Shown: one piece after another, positions 44,990 to 56,863 of the stretch
Layout of the letters: every line of letters begins with the position of its first letter
Numbering within the stretch: position 1 is the stretch's first letter
Source: Distichodus sexfasciatus
Lineage: Eukaryota; Chordata; Actinopteri; Characiformes; Distichodontidae
NCBI GenBank assembly: GCA_032718565.1
Contig: JAVGVS010000517.1
Span: forward strand, 1-64,000
Reading direction: 5' to 3'
DNA: 64,000 nucleotides
Made by a program: the position numbers and the translations under genes
Notes under the pieces: generated by a model
The model's database searches: none
What the model was told of the DNA's origin: nothing
What the model saw: only the letters and a program-made list of their open reading frames with translations

Positions 44990-45512
44990 CCTGTTCAGTC
45001 AGTCAGTCAGTCATTATCTGAACCGCTTAATCCAGCGTTTCTCAATCCCGTTCCTCATGGACCACTGCTCTGCACAGATTCGACTTTCCCGACCCACGGC
45101 ACAGCTGATGCTACTGATTAGCTAATTAGCAACGTAGGAACAGCGTGCGACTGTGCGGGAAATACCGAATATGTGCAGAGCGGTGGGCTGCGAGGACTGG
45201 GATTGAGAAACGCTGGCTTAATCCCAACTGGGGTCGCGGGGGGACCGGAGCCTATCCCAGCGACTTTCAGACGCAAGGCGGGGAACAACCCTGGGCAGGT
45301 GCCAACACACCGCAGGGCACACACACACTCACACGGTCTCACACACACATTCACACCTTACGGGGCCACTTTAGAGTCGCCAGTTAACCTACAGCGCATG
45401 CCTTTGGACTGTGGGAGGAAACCGGAGCGCCCAGAGGAAACCCCAGGGTTCAAAGCCAAGACCTTCTCGCTGTGAGACGGCAGCGCTAACCGCTGCGCCA
45501 CCGTGCCGCCCT
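44990..45512 (-). repeat. reverse copy of the dispersed fish repeat, split by a MITE
   Basis: Plus strand runs from GTCAGTCATTATCTGAACCG to GCTGCGCCACCGTGCCGCC. It is interrupted by the MITE at 45033-45215, which duplicated GCTTAATC of this repeat. Removing the insert restores a continuous repeat, giving the order of insertion. Confidence 0.85.
45033..45215. mobile_element. hAT-type palindromic MITE nested in the dispersed repeat
   Basis: 183 bp with termini CAGCGTTTCTCAATCCC and the exact reverse complement GGGATTGAGAAACGCTG. It is flanked by a perfect 8-bp duplication GCTTAATC (45025-45032 and 45216-45223). A diverged relative lies at 19288-19455. Confidence 0.9.
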
Positions 45513-46630
45513 CAATACCCCGGTGTGCACCCGAAATAATTGCTAGAAATGATCAGCTAAAATATGAGTTTTGTCTGACTGAAATTCACCTAAATTTAAC
45601 CGAAACTCACTTGCGCTGTGTTTACGCTGCTGACCGGCGCGCTGCCTAATAAAGATTCTAATAAGAAAGCTATCGAAGTGGGCTATCCAAAATTTCTAAA
45701 CCTTGCTTACTGATAACATCACTTCGTAGACAGAGAGTTCCATCACAGCTAGAGTCCAATTAACGGAAATCCGTGGTAGCGTCCGAGAACTGTATTTTAG
45801 GCACCTTTCTGCAACAGGTTGCAGGTAGCGAGAGGGCGATAGCGAGTGGTCGTGTTAGACGATGCCTCGCTTCGGTTTGGCTTTAATCACGTAACGGCAG
45901 ACGCAGGCTGAGAGTGTCCGCTCATAATAAAAAAAACGCAGTGTCTCGGATCTTGGATTGATCACATAACATCCTGTTTCGGCCGTATTTATAAGTCTTT
46001 CGGCCGAAAAGAGGGGACAGGGATCAGACCTGACCCACTAATGCGGTGTAGATTTGAAGGGCAGAACGTGGCCACGGCACAGAACAATAGATAAACTGTG
46101 GGGCTACATCTGCGTTCGATCAATACCCCGACCGGGATTACAGAGGCCGAACTCGGGAACACTGGCTGGGTTTATGAGGACAGTGAGTATAGAGTGATAC
46201 TGCGCGGGGTTGGGGGGGTGGCTGGTGGGAGCTTGAACGACGTGGCCGGGGCAGTAACCCAATCAGGCCCAAATCACAAGGTAATCCCACTTACCCCCCA
46301 CAGTTCCAGCGGAGCCTCGTTCAAAGCCGCCGGGGCTTCTCCCGAGTTCCCGAATGAATCACTGACACCCACTCTTAATGCTCTCGAATTGAGACGGGTT
46401 TGGTGAAAAAAGACCCTGCGTGAAGTTATTTCAGGAATTCGAACAAAAAATCGTAATCTCTGTGCTGCATGTGAGGACTGAAGCAAGAAAAAGTCTGAAA
46501 AAAACTCAAAACCCTAAATTTTGAAAGCTGTAGTTTACTGCCAGTGGTGTTATCAAGCACCTGAAACTCATACTTAAACAGAAGTAAAAAATTTGTACAA
46601 AGAAAATAAGTCCAGTAAAGATTAAAAGAC
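45513..46630. other. wnt11-THAP12 spacer, part 2
   Basis: No gene recognised. CTAAAATATGAGTTTTGTCTGA at 45556 is reminiscent of the 9.3-kb hAT interior and may belong to the broken element at 44.7 kb. Confidence 0.4.
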
Positions 46631-46633
46631 CCT

Positions 46634-47086
46634 TTGGGCTGGTTTCTAGCTCATGGATTAAGCCTAGTCTTGGACTAAATTATAATACCAGTGGAGATTT
46701 ACCTTTGGGCTGGTTTCTTGCGCTTGGTTTAAGCCTAGTCTTGGACTAAGTTGTAATACCAATGGAGATTTACCTTTGGGCTGGTTTCTTGTGCGTGGTT
46801 TAAGCCTAGTCTTGGACTAAGTTATAATACCAATGGAGATTTACCTTTGGGCTGGTTTCTTGCACATGGATAAAGCCTAGTCTTGGACTAAGTTATAATA
46901 CCAATGGCGATCTACCTTTGGGCTGGTTTCTTGCACTTGGATTAAGCCTAGACGTGGACTAAGTTGTAGTGCCAATGGAGGTTTGCCTTTGGGCTAACTT
47001 TGATTAACTTTCAGTGGTGAATCGCCATTGGTATTGCAATTTAGTCCAAGACTAGGCTTAATCCTTGTTCAAGAAACCAGCCCAAC
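46634..47086. repeat. 71-bp minisatellite forming one arm of a palindromic MITE
   Basis: The phrase CCTTTGGGCTGG (with variants) begins at 46631, 46702, 46773, 46844, 46915 and 46986, an exact period of 71 bp (five full units). Each unit reads TTGGGCTGGTTTCTTG, AAGCCTAGTCTTGGACTAAG, ATACCAATGGAGATTTACC. After a short spacer comes one inverted unit (about 47020-47086) ending AAGAAACCAGCCCAA. This is a fold-back element with one arm amplified. Confidence 0.9.
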
Positions 47087-50000
47087 AACTGTTAATAGAA
47101 ATGTACTGGAGACCAAAAATGTATTACTTTCATGAGATTTGGATTGAAGTAGCTCAGCTGCTCAATTACCACATACCCCTGCACCTGGTCTGGTCTTTTA
47201 CCTGCAGCCAACATGTAAAAAAAGTGTCCTGTCTGCTAAACACACCCCGAAATCACAATAACCTGACCCAAATGCTATTTACAGCGCTCTCTTCCAGTGT
47301 CTGTCCATATTCTGTGATTCCCCCCTCCCCCCTTTGACAACCTCCCCCCCCCAAAAAAAATGGAACGCTTGTAATGAAATCCAGTTAAACTCTCTGCCTC
47401 ATGCTTTAGAGTACGTTTAAATGCATCTGTCTGTGGACAAAGCTCATCTTCTGCAGTCAAGCCAAAACCCCAACTTCCAGCCAGAAAGCAGCACAGGAAT
47501 TTAGGAACAGGAACTCGGCTTGTCCTGGAGTCCGACATTCGAGTGATGTAACAAAAGCAGGAGAAATCCACTTCTGGCAGGAGTAGAACTGAAACTGATA
47601 AGTATGGAAGAATGACCATTTGACCACTTGGTTCTCGAGTTCTCCACCAACTCTCATGTTCCCATGACCTCCGTGGGTTCCTCGTTCTTGACGACATAAG
47701 AGACTGTTCGGACTTCTACACTTTGTACACGGTTTCTACACTGCGTTGGTCACAGTTTAACCTGGAGCGATGGCCTAATCCTGCGTGTAAACGGGGGGCC
47801 AGTTGCCGGCTCCTGGAGGAGCCGTATCCGTTTGCTGATGGGATGAGCTGCAGACGCACAGAGAGATGCTCCTGTCACACCGTCCCGAGCAGCGACAATA
47901 AGGCTCTTGTTTTTTTTTGGGGGGGGGAGGGAGGCAGGGAGAGGGCTTGTTTCGGCTTACAACTGCGAATACAGGAGTCCCGTCGGCCACAATGGCGGGA
48001 GGACGAAGAGTCGACGAGAAACATCGTGCTTTTTGAGAACTGGCGCAAACAGGAACGGCACTTATCCTCGGCTGAGGGAACACAAAGGAAAAATGCATCA
48101 GCATTTCCGAAAAGACCCACATCTTTTTTTGGGGGGGAGCTCGGAATACCAAAAGATTCCGATCATTATACTGTAGCTTAGAAGACACGGATATGGCTTT
48201 TCTCCCCGTTCACTTAGTGCCTTTTAACATAGCAAGCTTATCATACGCAGGAGGATCTATTACTTCGGCTGATTGGAGGAGGGGGAAAAAGAATGCAACT
48301 AAACCCATCAGTTATCATGTTTAAATTTGAGCACATGTTCAAGGCAGCACATCAATGAGCCGGGACTCATCTCAGTGTCTCCGAAAAAGAGACAAAAATC
48401 TGGCTGGGAGATCACACAAATAACAATAATTTACTGCTTGGTGGAAAATGGGGCCAGAATCGAATTCTATAGTCAGATGGAAAAGGCATCGGCCGATGAC
48501 AGAGGGACAAGAAGTTGGCGTTTCTGTGCGGGACCCAACTCCTCTGAAAAGCCCTTTGGGAACGCTACGAACGAGCAATTGTTTTCGGGACGGATCTAAG
48601 TGGTTATTCTTCTGGCTTTAATGTGTCCCCTGAGAAGACATATGTATCATTGTGATGCGGACAGTATTGTATAACAATACAGTCGCAATCAGCAATCCAG
48701 CAAGTTTACAACAAATGGGCTTGTGTAAACTTGGTTTTACTCTTTCAAGACGATGCTTCTAGTAAACTGTTAGGTCTCGGAATGGTAGGGGGAAAAATGC
48801 AGCTTGAGAAAATACTCACGTATTCTAAAAGGCGACCATCTGCTGATGTCTTTCCCAGATACCTTTAAGTGAATATAATCTGCTTGGATTGATTAGCGCC
48901 TGCAATCGCTGCGGCAACGTCTCGCTAATAGCCTTATAAGAGCGTGCTCTCTAACCTTTCCTACAAGAAATAACCCTAGAAAGGTGAAAGGTCGGCGCCC
49001 TCGAGGTCCGGGGCTTCAGGAAAACAGGAGGCCGACGGCTTTTCAATGAGACCTCAAAAAGAATGAAAACTGTATTCATTGACGGATCTGCGCACACCGA
49101 GCCTTTTAGGTTAAGGGTTTGCTGCAAATCATCGACATGCTGCAAGAATGTGGGGGGCAGGTCCGCTCTGGTAAAGAAAAGAAAAAAAGGACAAAAAGCA
49201 AGCGTTCATAGTTGCAGGAATTAATCATTAACTTCGTTTCAACCAGGCGAGTGGATAAAGGGTCGTGGTAGGAAGTGCCGGACAAAAGTAGGATTTATGC
49301 ATGTTTTTTTTTTTTTTTTGTGTGTGGAAAAGAACAAAAACACCATTGAAGTTGTAAAGGGCAGTATGGCCATGACACCATCTGCATGGCCAGACAAATA
49401 CCCAGTGCTACATACGTGCCTCGTTTAGAGCAAACAACCTGATTTAAGGGCAGTGATCGACATTTGCAGCAGTTTTTTAATAAACCTCTCTATATATGCA
49501 CATCAAAGCACTGGTCAGAATTAACCCCAAATATTAAATTATTGTAAAATAGCCTCTGAAATGTTTTAGCAAATAGGTACATTTAAAAAAAACTCTATAT
49601 TAAGTTTACATTAGAGGAAAATACTTTGTAATTATATGTTGTCCAGTCCATAATTGTCTTTAAAAGAGACAGAGACCTGAAAATGTGTAATTTTTTTATC
49701 AACAAATGGCTTCAGTTCACAATTTGACAAAACATATGCAACAGATTTTCCGTTCATTTTATAGTCAACTCTCAAAAAACAACTCTGAACCCACGGGTCG
49801 CCACAAGAAAGCAACATTACAAGTTAAGCCTCGACACGAAACGATAATGATGCACAAAAGGGATCACAGCAATAGCAGGTCGGACTCGGATGGGTTTCGT
49901 ATGTTGCTGTATCAAATGATGCCTTCCTTTTACCCTCTTCATATTTAACTGCACATGCAGGACGTTGAAGACCGTTTAAGAACTAACCCGAGGCCTGACT

Positions 50001-50458
50001 TGGGGAAACCGGGTTCTGGATTTTAGGTAGACCTTAGGAATTAACGATCAGAAGTTGCCCAAAATAAAAAATATAGCATCGTGGTAAAGGTCCCTGGGGA
50101 CTAAGTAACAGATACAGAAGCTCTTGTAAGTATTAACGCTGGCAAAAACCCAAGCAACGCTGTTAACATACAGCACAATAGACACTAGACCTCAGTTTAT
50201 TTACTGTCACAGCGAATTAATAAAGTTCAATTAAATCTCAGCGGCGCGACAAATTAATTGCTTAATAAAAAATGGCTCTCCTGAGAATTTGTGGAGAATT
50301 ACTGAGCACACATGGAGAGGTTTATAGCCAGATGCAGCCGAACTGCTCTTTCTACTGGCTCTTTCGACGTAAGCCAAGTCTGGCATCTAGTGGAGAAATG
50401 AACAAACTGCATCCACGGTTCCAATTAAGTACCAACAATAAGTTTCATTTAAATCACT
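47087..50458. other. wnt11-THAP12 spacer, part 3
   Basis: Homopolymer runs (T then G at 47910-47928, T at 49305-49319). 48300-50400 has no recognised repeat. ORFs at 47723-48188 overlap on both strands around the G/C-run and are not credible genes. Confidence 0.45.
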
Positions 50459-50474
50459 TTTATTTGTTTTTATT
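50459..50474 (-). terminator. candidate poly(A) signals of the THAP12-like gene
   Basis: Two AATAAA hexamers on the minus strand (plus TTTATT at 50459-50464 and 50469-50474). They are the first found after the stop, giving a 3' UTR of about 740 nt. A poly-T run at 50889-50908 lies inside that UTR. Unproven without transcripts. Confidence 0.35.
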
Positions 50475-51209
50475 TTAGTCAAATATATATGAATGCTTTC
50501 TTCATGAGGAGGGCCTCTGGGAGAGAATGTTTTACAGAAAGTACGGATCTCTAAAGCAAATGAAAATCATTTTGACGTGAGACAGAACACTTGTACTTTT
50601 TCCTTTATGGTGTAGGATGACGCGATGACACGGTGCAGCTGTTCGTGTTATTCGATTAAACGTGTATAACTTGATTAAATGTGTTGCCTGAAATGTATCT
50701 TAGAGGATTTACATGACAAACAAAAATCCTTAAAAGTTCCTGAAGATGCTGGGAAGCTTCCAAAAAAAGCCTGGCTTGAAAGCGCTCTTTCAGACATCCT
50801 TTGCCTCATGTCCCAAGACTTGGGGTAAGGTTTTGCATAAAGGCACAAAAAAGCATTAGAGCCCTCAGGGGGCATCTTTTCTTCCTCATTTTTTTTTTTT
50901 TTTTTTTTCTTCCTTAAAATTTTTTCCCCCTTTTTTGGCAAGACATTGGTCCCAATGGGCAGTCCTCTCTCTTATTCCACATCACATACAAGAAAAAAAT
51001 CAAAATAAAAAGACAGAACAAAAGAATAAAACATACAATTATTAGATTATACTTAAGTGTACAAGTCTAATTCGTTTCTCTAGTAATAAAAAACGTCTAC
51101 TGAAACCTACACTCAGATTTGATCTTCAGTAAAAGGTGGATACAGTGGGTCACTCTCTGAGGACTTCAGCAGTATATGACACCCAGAAGGAAAGTTTGAG
51201 GACAGACCT

Positions 51210-54200
51210 CTATAGAGGATACAGCTCAGGTAAGGATCTCTGGGACCGTCGGTTGAACTCTCTGAGATTTTTCTTTCCCTGTCTGACGGAGCCCTCTCTT
51301 CTGTAGCAGGGCACGACCATGAGGAGCCGGAGGATCGTCTCAATGTTGGGGAAAGAACTGATGTCAGAGACCTTATGCGCATCTTCGACGCTGGCGGGAA
51401 GGGTCTGTTGAGAAGCCATGGTGGTGTCCAGCCACTTGTCCCTCCACCTCTGCAGTTCCGTCTGCAGGCCACTCCAGTCAGGAAGCTCATCCTGGAACAC
51501 TCTGAAAAGGTCAGTGTCCTTGCAGCATCCTTCTATCCTAGATATGACGTAAGGCACAACCTGCATGCAGCAAAGGACTGAGAGAACGTGGCTAGAGAAA
51601 AGCTCTGTTAGTTCACTGACAGAATGCTCGATCGCCGATTTGATGACCCCTCTGTAGTGTGTGATCAACGGCTCTTGCAATGTGCCGTGATCGCTAATCT
51701 CTAACCTGGTTGCTAGTGTGACCGCCTCTTGGAACCAAGTCTGAAGAAGAGAGTCTGCGTTAACCGTCATTTCTTTCAGCGAGGAAAGCAGATCGGGAAG
51801 GCTGTTAACAACATGACAAACATTCAGGGGTTCCCCTTGGAGACTCCGGCTAACATTTTTGGTTAGGCTCAAGATGTTTTTCATTATCACGACTGTTAGA
51901 ATAAACTCGAAGTCCTGGAAGATGCAGAGGAAGTTCACAGCCTGTGTTCTTTCTGCCTGGTTGTCGTTGTTTTCCTTCATCTCCTTCAAACAGAGCATGA
52001 AGGCTTCTAGAGCCTCAACAGTAAATTCCAGAACGTCGTGGCTCCTCTCCCATTGTTGTTTGTTTAGCTTCTCTCTCAGTTCACAGTGCCTCTTTTCATC
52101 TAGCTGGAACAGAGACGTGATCCGGTTTTGTAGTTTGGAAAGTCTCTCTGTACCATCACTAAACCAGTGGAGGAGTTTCTCCACCCACGTGAAGCAGTTA
52201 GCCACTTGAGTTACGGCGCAGGACCAGGCCAACCATGTGTTCAGGGAAACGGATGAATTGAGAGTGTGCACCGCTTTTGGATAAGTCTGAGATAGCAGGG
52301 ACACTGCGCCTCTGACCTGCACAGCTGCATTACCTAAAGTAAGCAAGCTTTGTCCCTGGCAGAAAGCCAAGTTCAAGCCCCACTTTGTAGACAGAGCTTC
52401 AATTACAGCATCTACAAAGGTAGTAATGTCTTTTCCAAGGGGAACAAAGGCCAGAATATCCTCATTTAGTGTATTATGTTTATCCAGGTAGCAAACCCCT
52501 ACTGGAATATATGGGCGACCATCTATCTCCACTTGCTGTTCAAATACAATTGAAAAGAACCTTAAATTTGCAAGTTCTTTACATAATGTCTCTTGAGCAT
52601 GGATCTCATAGAAAGACAGCACTTTTTGGGGTACCGCTGAAGTATGCGCAGCCACTGAAGTTTGGTGATAGTCCAATGCTTGTGTAACTGTATCAGGGTG
52701 ACCAGTACAATCTTTATCCACTGCAGAGGATTGTGCCATGTCATCTTGATCAGTTATTTCTCCTCTGTGAATAATATCTTCTGTTGGTTCTGTTGAAGAA
52801 TTGTCTGTAATGCACTGAGATGAGGCTTGAACTACTGTGACTGCTTTATCTGCGCAATTTTGGCTAAAAACCCTGGACTGATCAACAGAGTTAGCACTGT
52901 TAGCGTTATCACAGTCATTTAAAGCACTTATTCGGAAGGGACTTGTAGCACCATTACCTGGCACCAGGACCTGATTGGTGACATCATGAATCTCAGTTTT
53001 TAAGTCTGTGTATTGGATCGCTGTTATAGATTCGGCTTGGCTTTGTTTGGGATCAGTCAAAAGTTCCTGGACATCTGTAGCGTCCATAGAAATATCTTCA
53101 ATTTCTGGCAAAGGCTCCATGATGACATCCTGGACGACCTTATTTTCTACGGGAACATCCTGGACCACTACTATAGATCTGGTGGATTCACACTGGGTCT
53201 CCGTCACAGACTCCATGACAATGTCCTGGACCGCTGCTGCAGATTCTACACTCACATTGGGGGATTCTGAAGAGGGCTCCATTTGGACATCTACCACTGC
53301 TACACTGGATTCTGTAGTGACACTTTGGGACATCGCTATGGGCTCAGAGACATCTACGGCTGTTTCTGTAAGTTCCATGGCTACGCACTCAGCTACCTTT
53401 CCTCTAGTCACTTCTGTAGAAGACTCAGTGCTGTCTTTGACTGCGGATGAGGGCTCAACATAGTCATTTTGGGCTCCTGCAGGTTTAATGGTGATTTCTG
53501 ACACTGGAATGTCATTTGTGGAATGACTCTCGTCTTTTAACATGGGTTTCAGGCTGACACACCGAGTTTTAGCAGTAGGTTCGACAGCCATGTCCTGATA
53601 ATCTGCAGTGGATTCAAACGAAATGGCAAGATCTGCCGATATTGTCTCTGAGTTTACATGTTGCTCTATTCTGGGCTCTGTACAGGTGCTCTGAATTTCT
53701 GGCACATGTTCATCAGCAACATTTTTTACTTCGAAAGCAGGTTCCTTAGCAGCAGTATCAATGGCTGCGACAAGATCAATCTTTTCAACTCTGTCTGAAG
53801 TTACAGATTTAATGGTCAAATCTTGGACTGAAGTTATGGGTTCCTTGGTCACAACCTGGGCTACAGTGGACATTGCAGCACCTTGTTCTTTTATGGGCTC
53901 CACAGAATCATGGAAAGCTGTAACAACCTCCATGGAGACATCTTGGGATGATATGACATGTCCTTGTGTTTCATCTTGGTCCACTGCTATGGACTCACTG
54001 GTGAAAGGTTGTGTTGCTGCTGTTGTTGCCTTAATTGAGACTTCCTGGCCTTTTGAAACAGGCTCTCCAATCACAGAGTGTTCAGTTGTTATATGCTCCT
54101 TTGTGATATCCTGGACTGCTGTAACAGATTCAGCACTAATGCACTCTGATAGTGCCTGTGCTTCTGGTACAGGCTTTGTGCTGACACACTGTGCTGCTGC

Positions 54201-56863
54201 AGCTGCTGCTGCTGCTGTTGCAAACTCCATTAGAATGTCTCTGGGTGCTGCAGCACAGTCTGTGGTTATAGCATGCACTGCCGTTTGCGTTATGGGCTCT
54301 GTGGCAACACCCTGTATTGCTGCTGTTGGGAATGCCCCTATGACGTCGTTGGGAGCTGCAACAGAGTCTGCAGGGACGCTTTGGACTACTATTTGTGTTA
54401 GAGGAGCTGTAGTGAAACCCTGTGTTGCTATTAATGGGAGCTCTGCTATGACATCTCTGGGTGCTGGAACAGAATCTATGGGGACACCTCGAACTCCCAC
54501 TTCATTTGCAGGCTCTGTGGTCACACCTTGTGCTGATGCTGTAAGCTGCATTATGTCTTCAGGTGCTGTAACAGTCTCTGTGGTGACAGTCTGTGCTATG
54601 GCTGTAATCTCTACTGTGTTTCTTTCGGGTGCTGCAACAGAGTCTGTGGTGACAGCCTGCACTGCTGCTTCTGCTGTAAGCTCCACTGAGTCGTCTTTAA
54701 GTGCTGCAACAGAGTCTGTGGGGACACTTTGAACTGCCACTTGTGTTATAGGTTCTGTGGTCACACTGTTTGCTGATGCTTCAAGCTCCATTGAGTCATC
54801 TTTGGGTGCTGCAATAGAGTCTGTGGGGATACCCTGTTCTGCCACTTCCACTCCAAGCTCCATTGAGTCATCCTTGGGTCCTGCAACAGAGTCCGTGGGG
54901 ACACTGTGAACTGCTATTTGTGTTACAGGGGCTGTGGTCACATCCTGTACTGCTGCCGTGATCTCCACTGTAAAATCTTTGGGTGCTGCCACGGAGTCTG
55001 TGGGAACACTTTCAATTGCCAATTTTGTAACATGTTCTGTGGTCATACCCTGTGCTACTTCTACTGTAGCATCTTCAGGTGCTGTAACAAGCTCTGTGAA
55101 GACACTCGGTGCTGTAAGCTCCTGTGTGACATTTTTTGGTGCTACAACAGAGTCTGTAGAGACTGCCATCTGTGTCACACACTCTGTGGTCACACACTGT
55201 GCTGCTGCCACAATCTCCATTGTATCATCTTCAGGTGCTGTAATTTCCTCTGTAGTGGCACTCTGTGAAGTTTCCATTGTGAAGTTTTTGGATGTTCCAA
55301 CATAGTCTGTGGTGACAGTTTGAAGTACCATTTGTGTTTCTGATGCGACACATTGTGCTGCTCCTGTTGGCTCAACTGTAAGCTCTTTAGGTGCTATAAC
55401 AGGCTGTGTGGTGACACCCTGTGCTACTGCTGCCGTGAGCTCCAGTGCAACATCTTCAGGTGCTGTAACAGGCTCTGTGGTGATGGTCCGGGATGTTGCG
55501 AGCTCCATAGCAACATCTGCAGGTGCTGCATCAGGCTCTGTGGGGAGACCCTGTGCTGCTGCAAGCTCCATAGCAACATCTGCAGGTGCTGTATCAGGCT
55601 CTGTGGGGACACCCTGTGCCATTGCCAGCTCCAATGTGACATGTTCAGGTGCTGTATCAGGCTCTGTGGGGACACCCTGTGCTGCTGCAAGCTCCAATGT
55701 GACATGTTTAGGTGCTGTATCAGGCTCTGTGGGCACACCCTGTACTACTCCAAGCTCCATTGCAACATCTTCAGGTGCTGTAACAGAGACTGTGGTGACA
55801 CTGTGGAATGCCATTTGTGATAATGGCTCTGTTGCAATGGACTGTGCTGCATCCGTGTGCTCAATTGTGACATCTGCAACGGAATCTGTGGGGACACTTT
55901 GGACTGCCACTTGTGGCACAGGCTCTGTAGTTGTTTCTGTTCCAAGTTCCATTTGTTCAGACTGCCCTACTGCTGTTGGCTCCATGGCAACATCTTTGTC
56001 TGCTGTGGAGACACCCTGGTTTGCAATCTCTGTTATAAGTTGTCTGTTGATAGCCTCAGGTACTGTAACAGGTTCTGTGGTGAAAACTTTGGGTGCCAAT
56101 TCTGTTAAGGGGGAAGGGAGCTCTTGATGTGAACTGTAGGCTGCTGCAGCCAAATCTGTGGTGACGTTCTGGACGGCCAGTTCTGGTGTTTCTGATTCCA
56201 CCTCCATGTTGTCAGCACTTGATGCAGCTTGCTGCTCCACAGTGTCAATGTTGGTACCTGCAAAAGTGCCTGTGGAGACACTTTGTTCTGTTGTTTGCGT
56301 TACAGGCTCTAAAGAGACTGTTTGGATTGCTGTTCCTGATACAAGCTCCATGATGACAACCTGTGGCACATTTGTAAGATCTGTGGTGACATTTTCAACA
56401 GCTGAATCAGACTGTGTGGTGATCTCTTGAGATTCTGCTTCCGTGGCAGTGACTGCCTGTGCATTCTGAACTGCTGAGTCAGACTGTGTGGTGACCTCTT
56501 GAGATTTTGCTTCCGTGTCAGTGACGGTCTGTGCTGTTACAAGCTCCACAGAGTCACCCTGGGTGATCTCCAATGTGGCATCTTCAGTCGTTTTAACAGG
56601 CTCTGGGGAGACAGACTGGACTCCTGTTGCATTTTCTGTATTAACACCCAGCATTGCTGCTGAGGTATCTAAGGTGACAATTTGTGGTGCTGTAACAATG
56701 TCAGTGGTGGTACCCTGGACTGCTGCCTCAGGTTCCTCTGTAGATAAAATCTTTTCAGTGCTAAGCTGAACTTCAATAGATGTCTGTGTTCTTTCTGGAT
56801 CACTGTAGACTGCTGCAATGATATGATCATTGGGAGTCACCAAGGCACCTTCTAGAGTACTTT
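51210..56863 (-). CDS. thap12: THAP12-like gene, giant last exon: repeat region plus module 3
   Basis: 5654 bp, 1883 residues then TAG. The acceptor TTTGCAG|AAAG gives an ESTLEGALV start. Roughly the first 1,400 residues are Thr/Val/Glu/Ala/Pro-rich degenerate repeats with almost no hydrophobic core. They are probably disordered, and an alanine run lies near 54185-54225. Module 3 follows (about 52630 down to 51213): SFYEIHAQETLCKELANLRF, RFFSIVFEQQVEIDGRPYIP, WGLNLAFCQGQSLLTLG, YPKAVHTLNSSVSLNTWLAW, WFQEAVTLATRL, ELPDWSGLQTELQRWRDKW and FPNIETILRLLMVVP. It ends soon after in NLREFNRRSQRSLPELYPL, so it lacks about 40 residues found at the C-terminus of modules 1 and 2. In module 3, ITD is replaced by VFE. 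The frame is intact over 5.6 kb despite the repeats, which argues for selection on the protein. Confidence 0.88.

Noticed and set aside
47723..48188. Overlapping ORFs of 137-152 codons on both strands
   Set aside because: Driven by T/G homopolymer runs. No recognisable domain, start context or splice structure.
53761..54732. Plus-strand 323-codon ORF rich in Ala/Ser/Thr/Val (also 55408-56127 and 53008-53463)
   Set aside because: It lies wholly antisense to the repeat part of the THAP12-like last exon. The openness and repeats come from the 63-bp sense repeat, and there is no domain.
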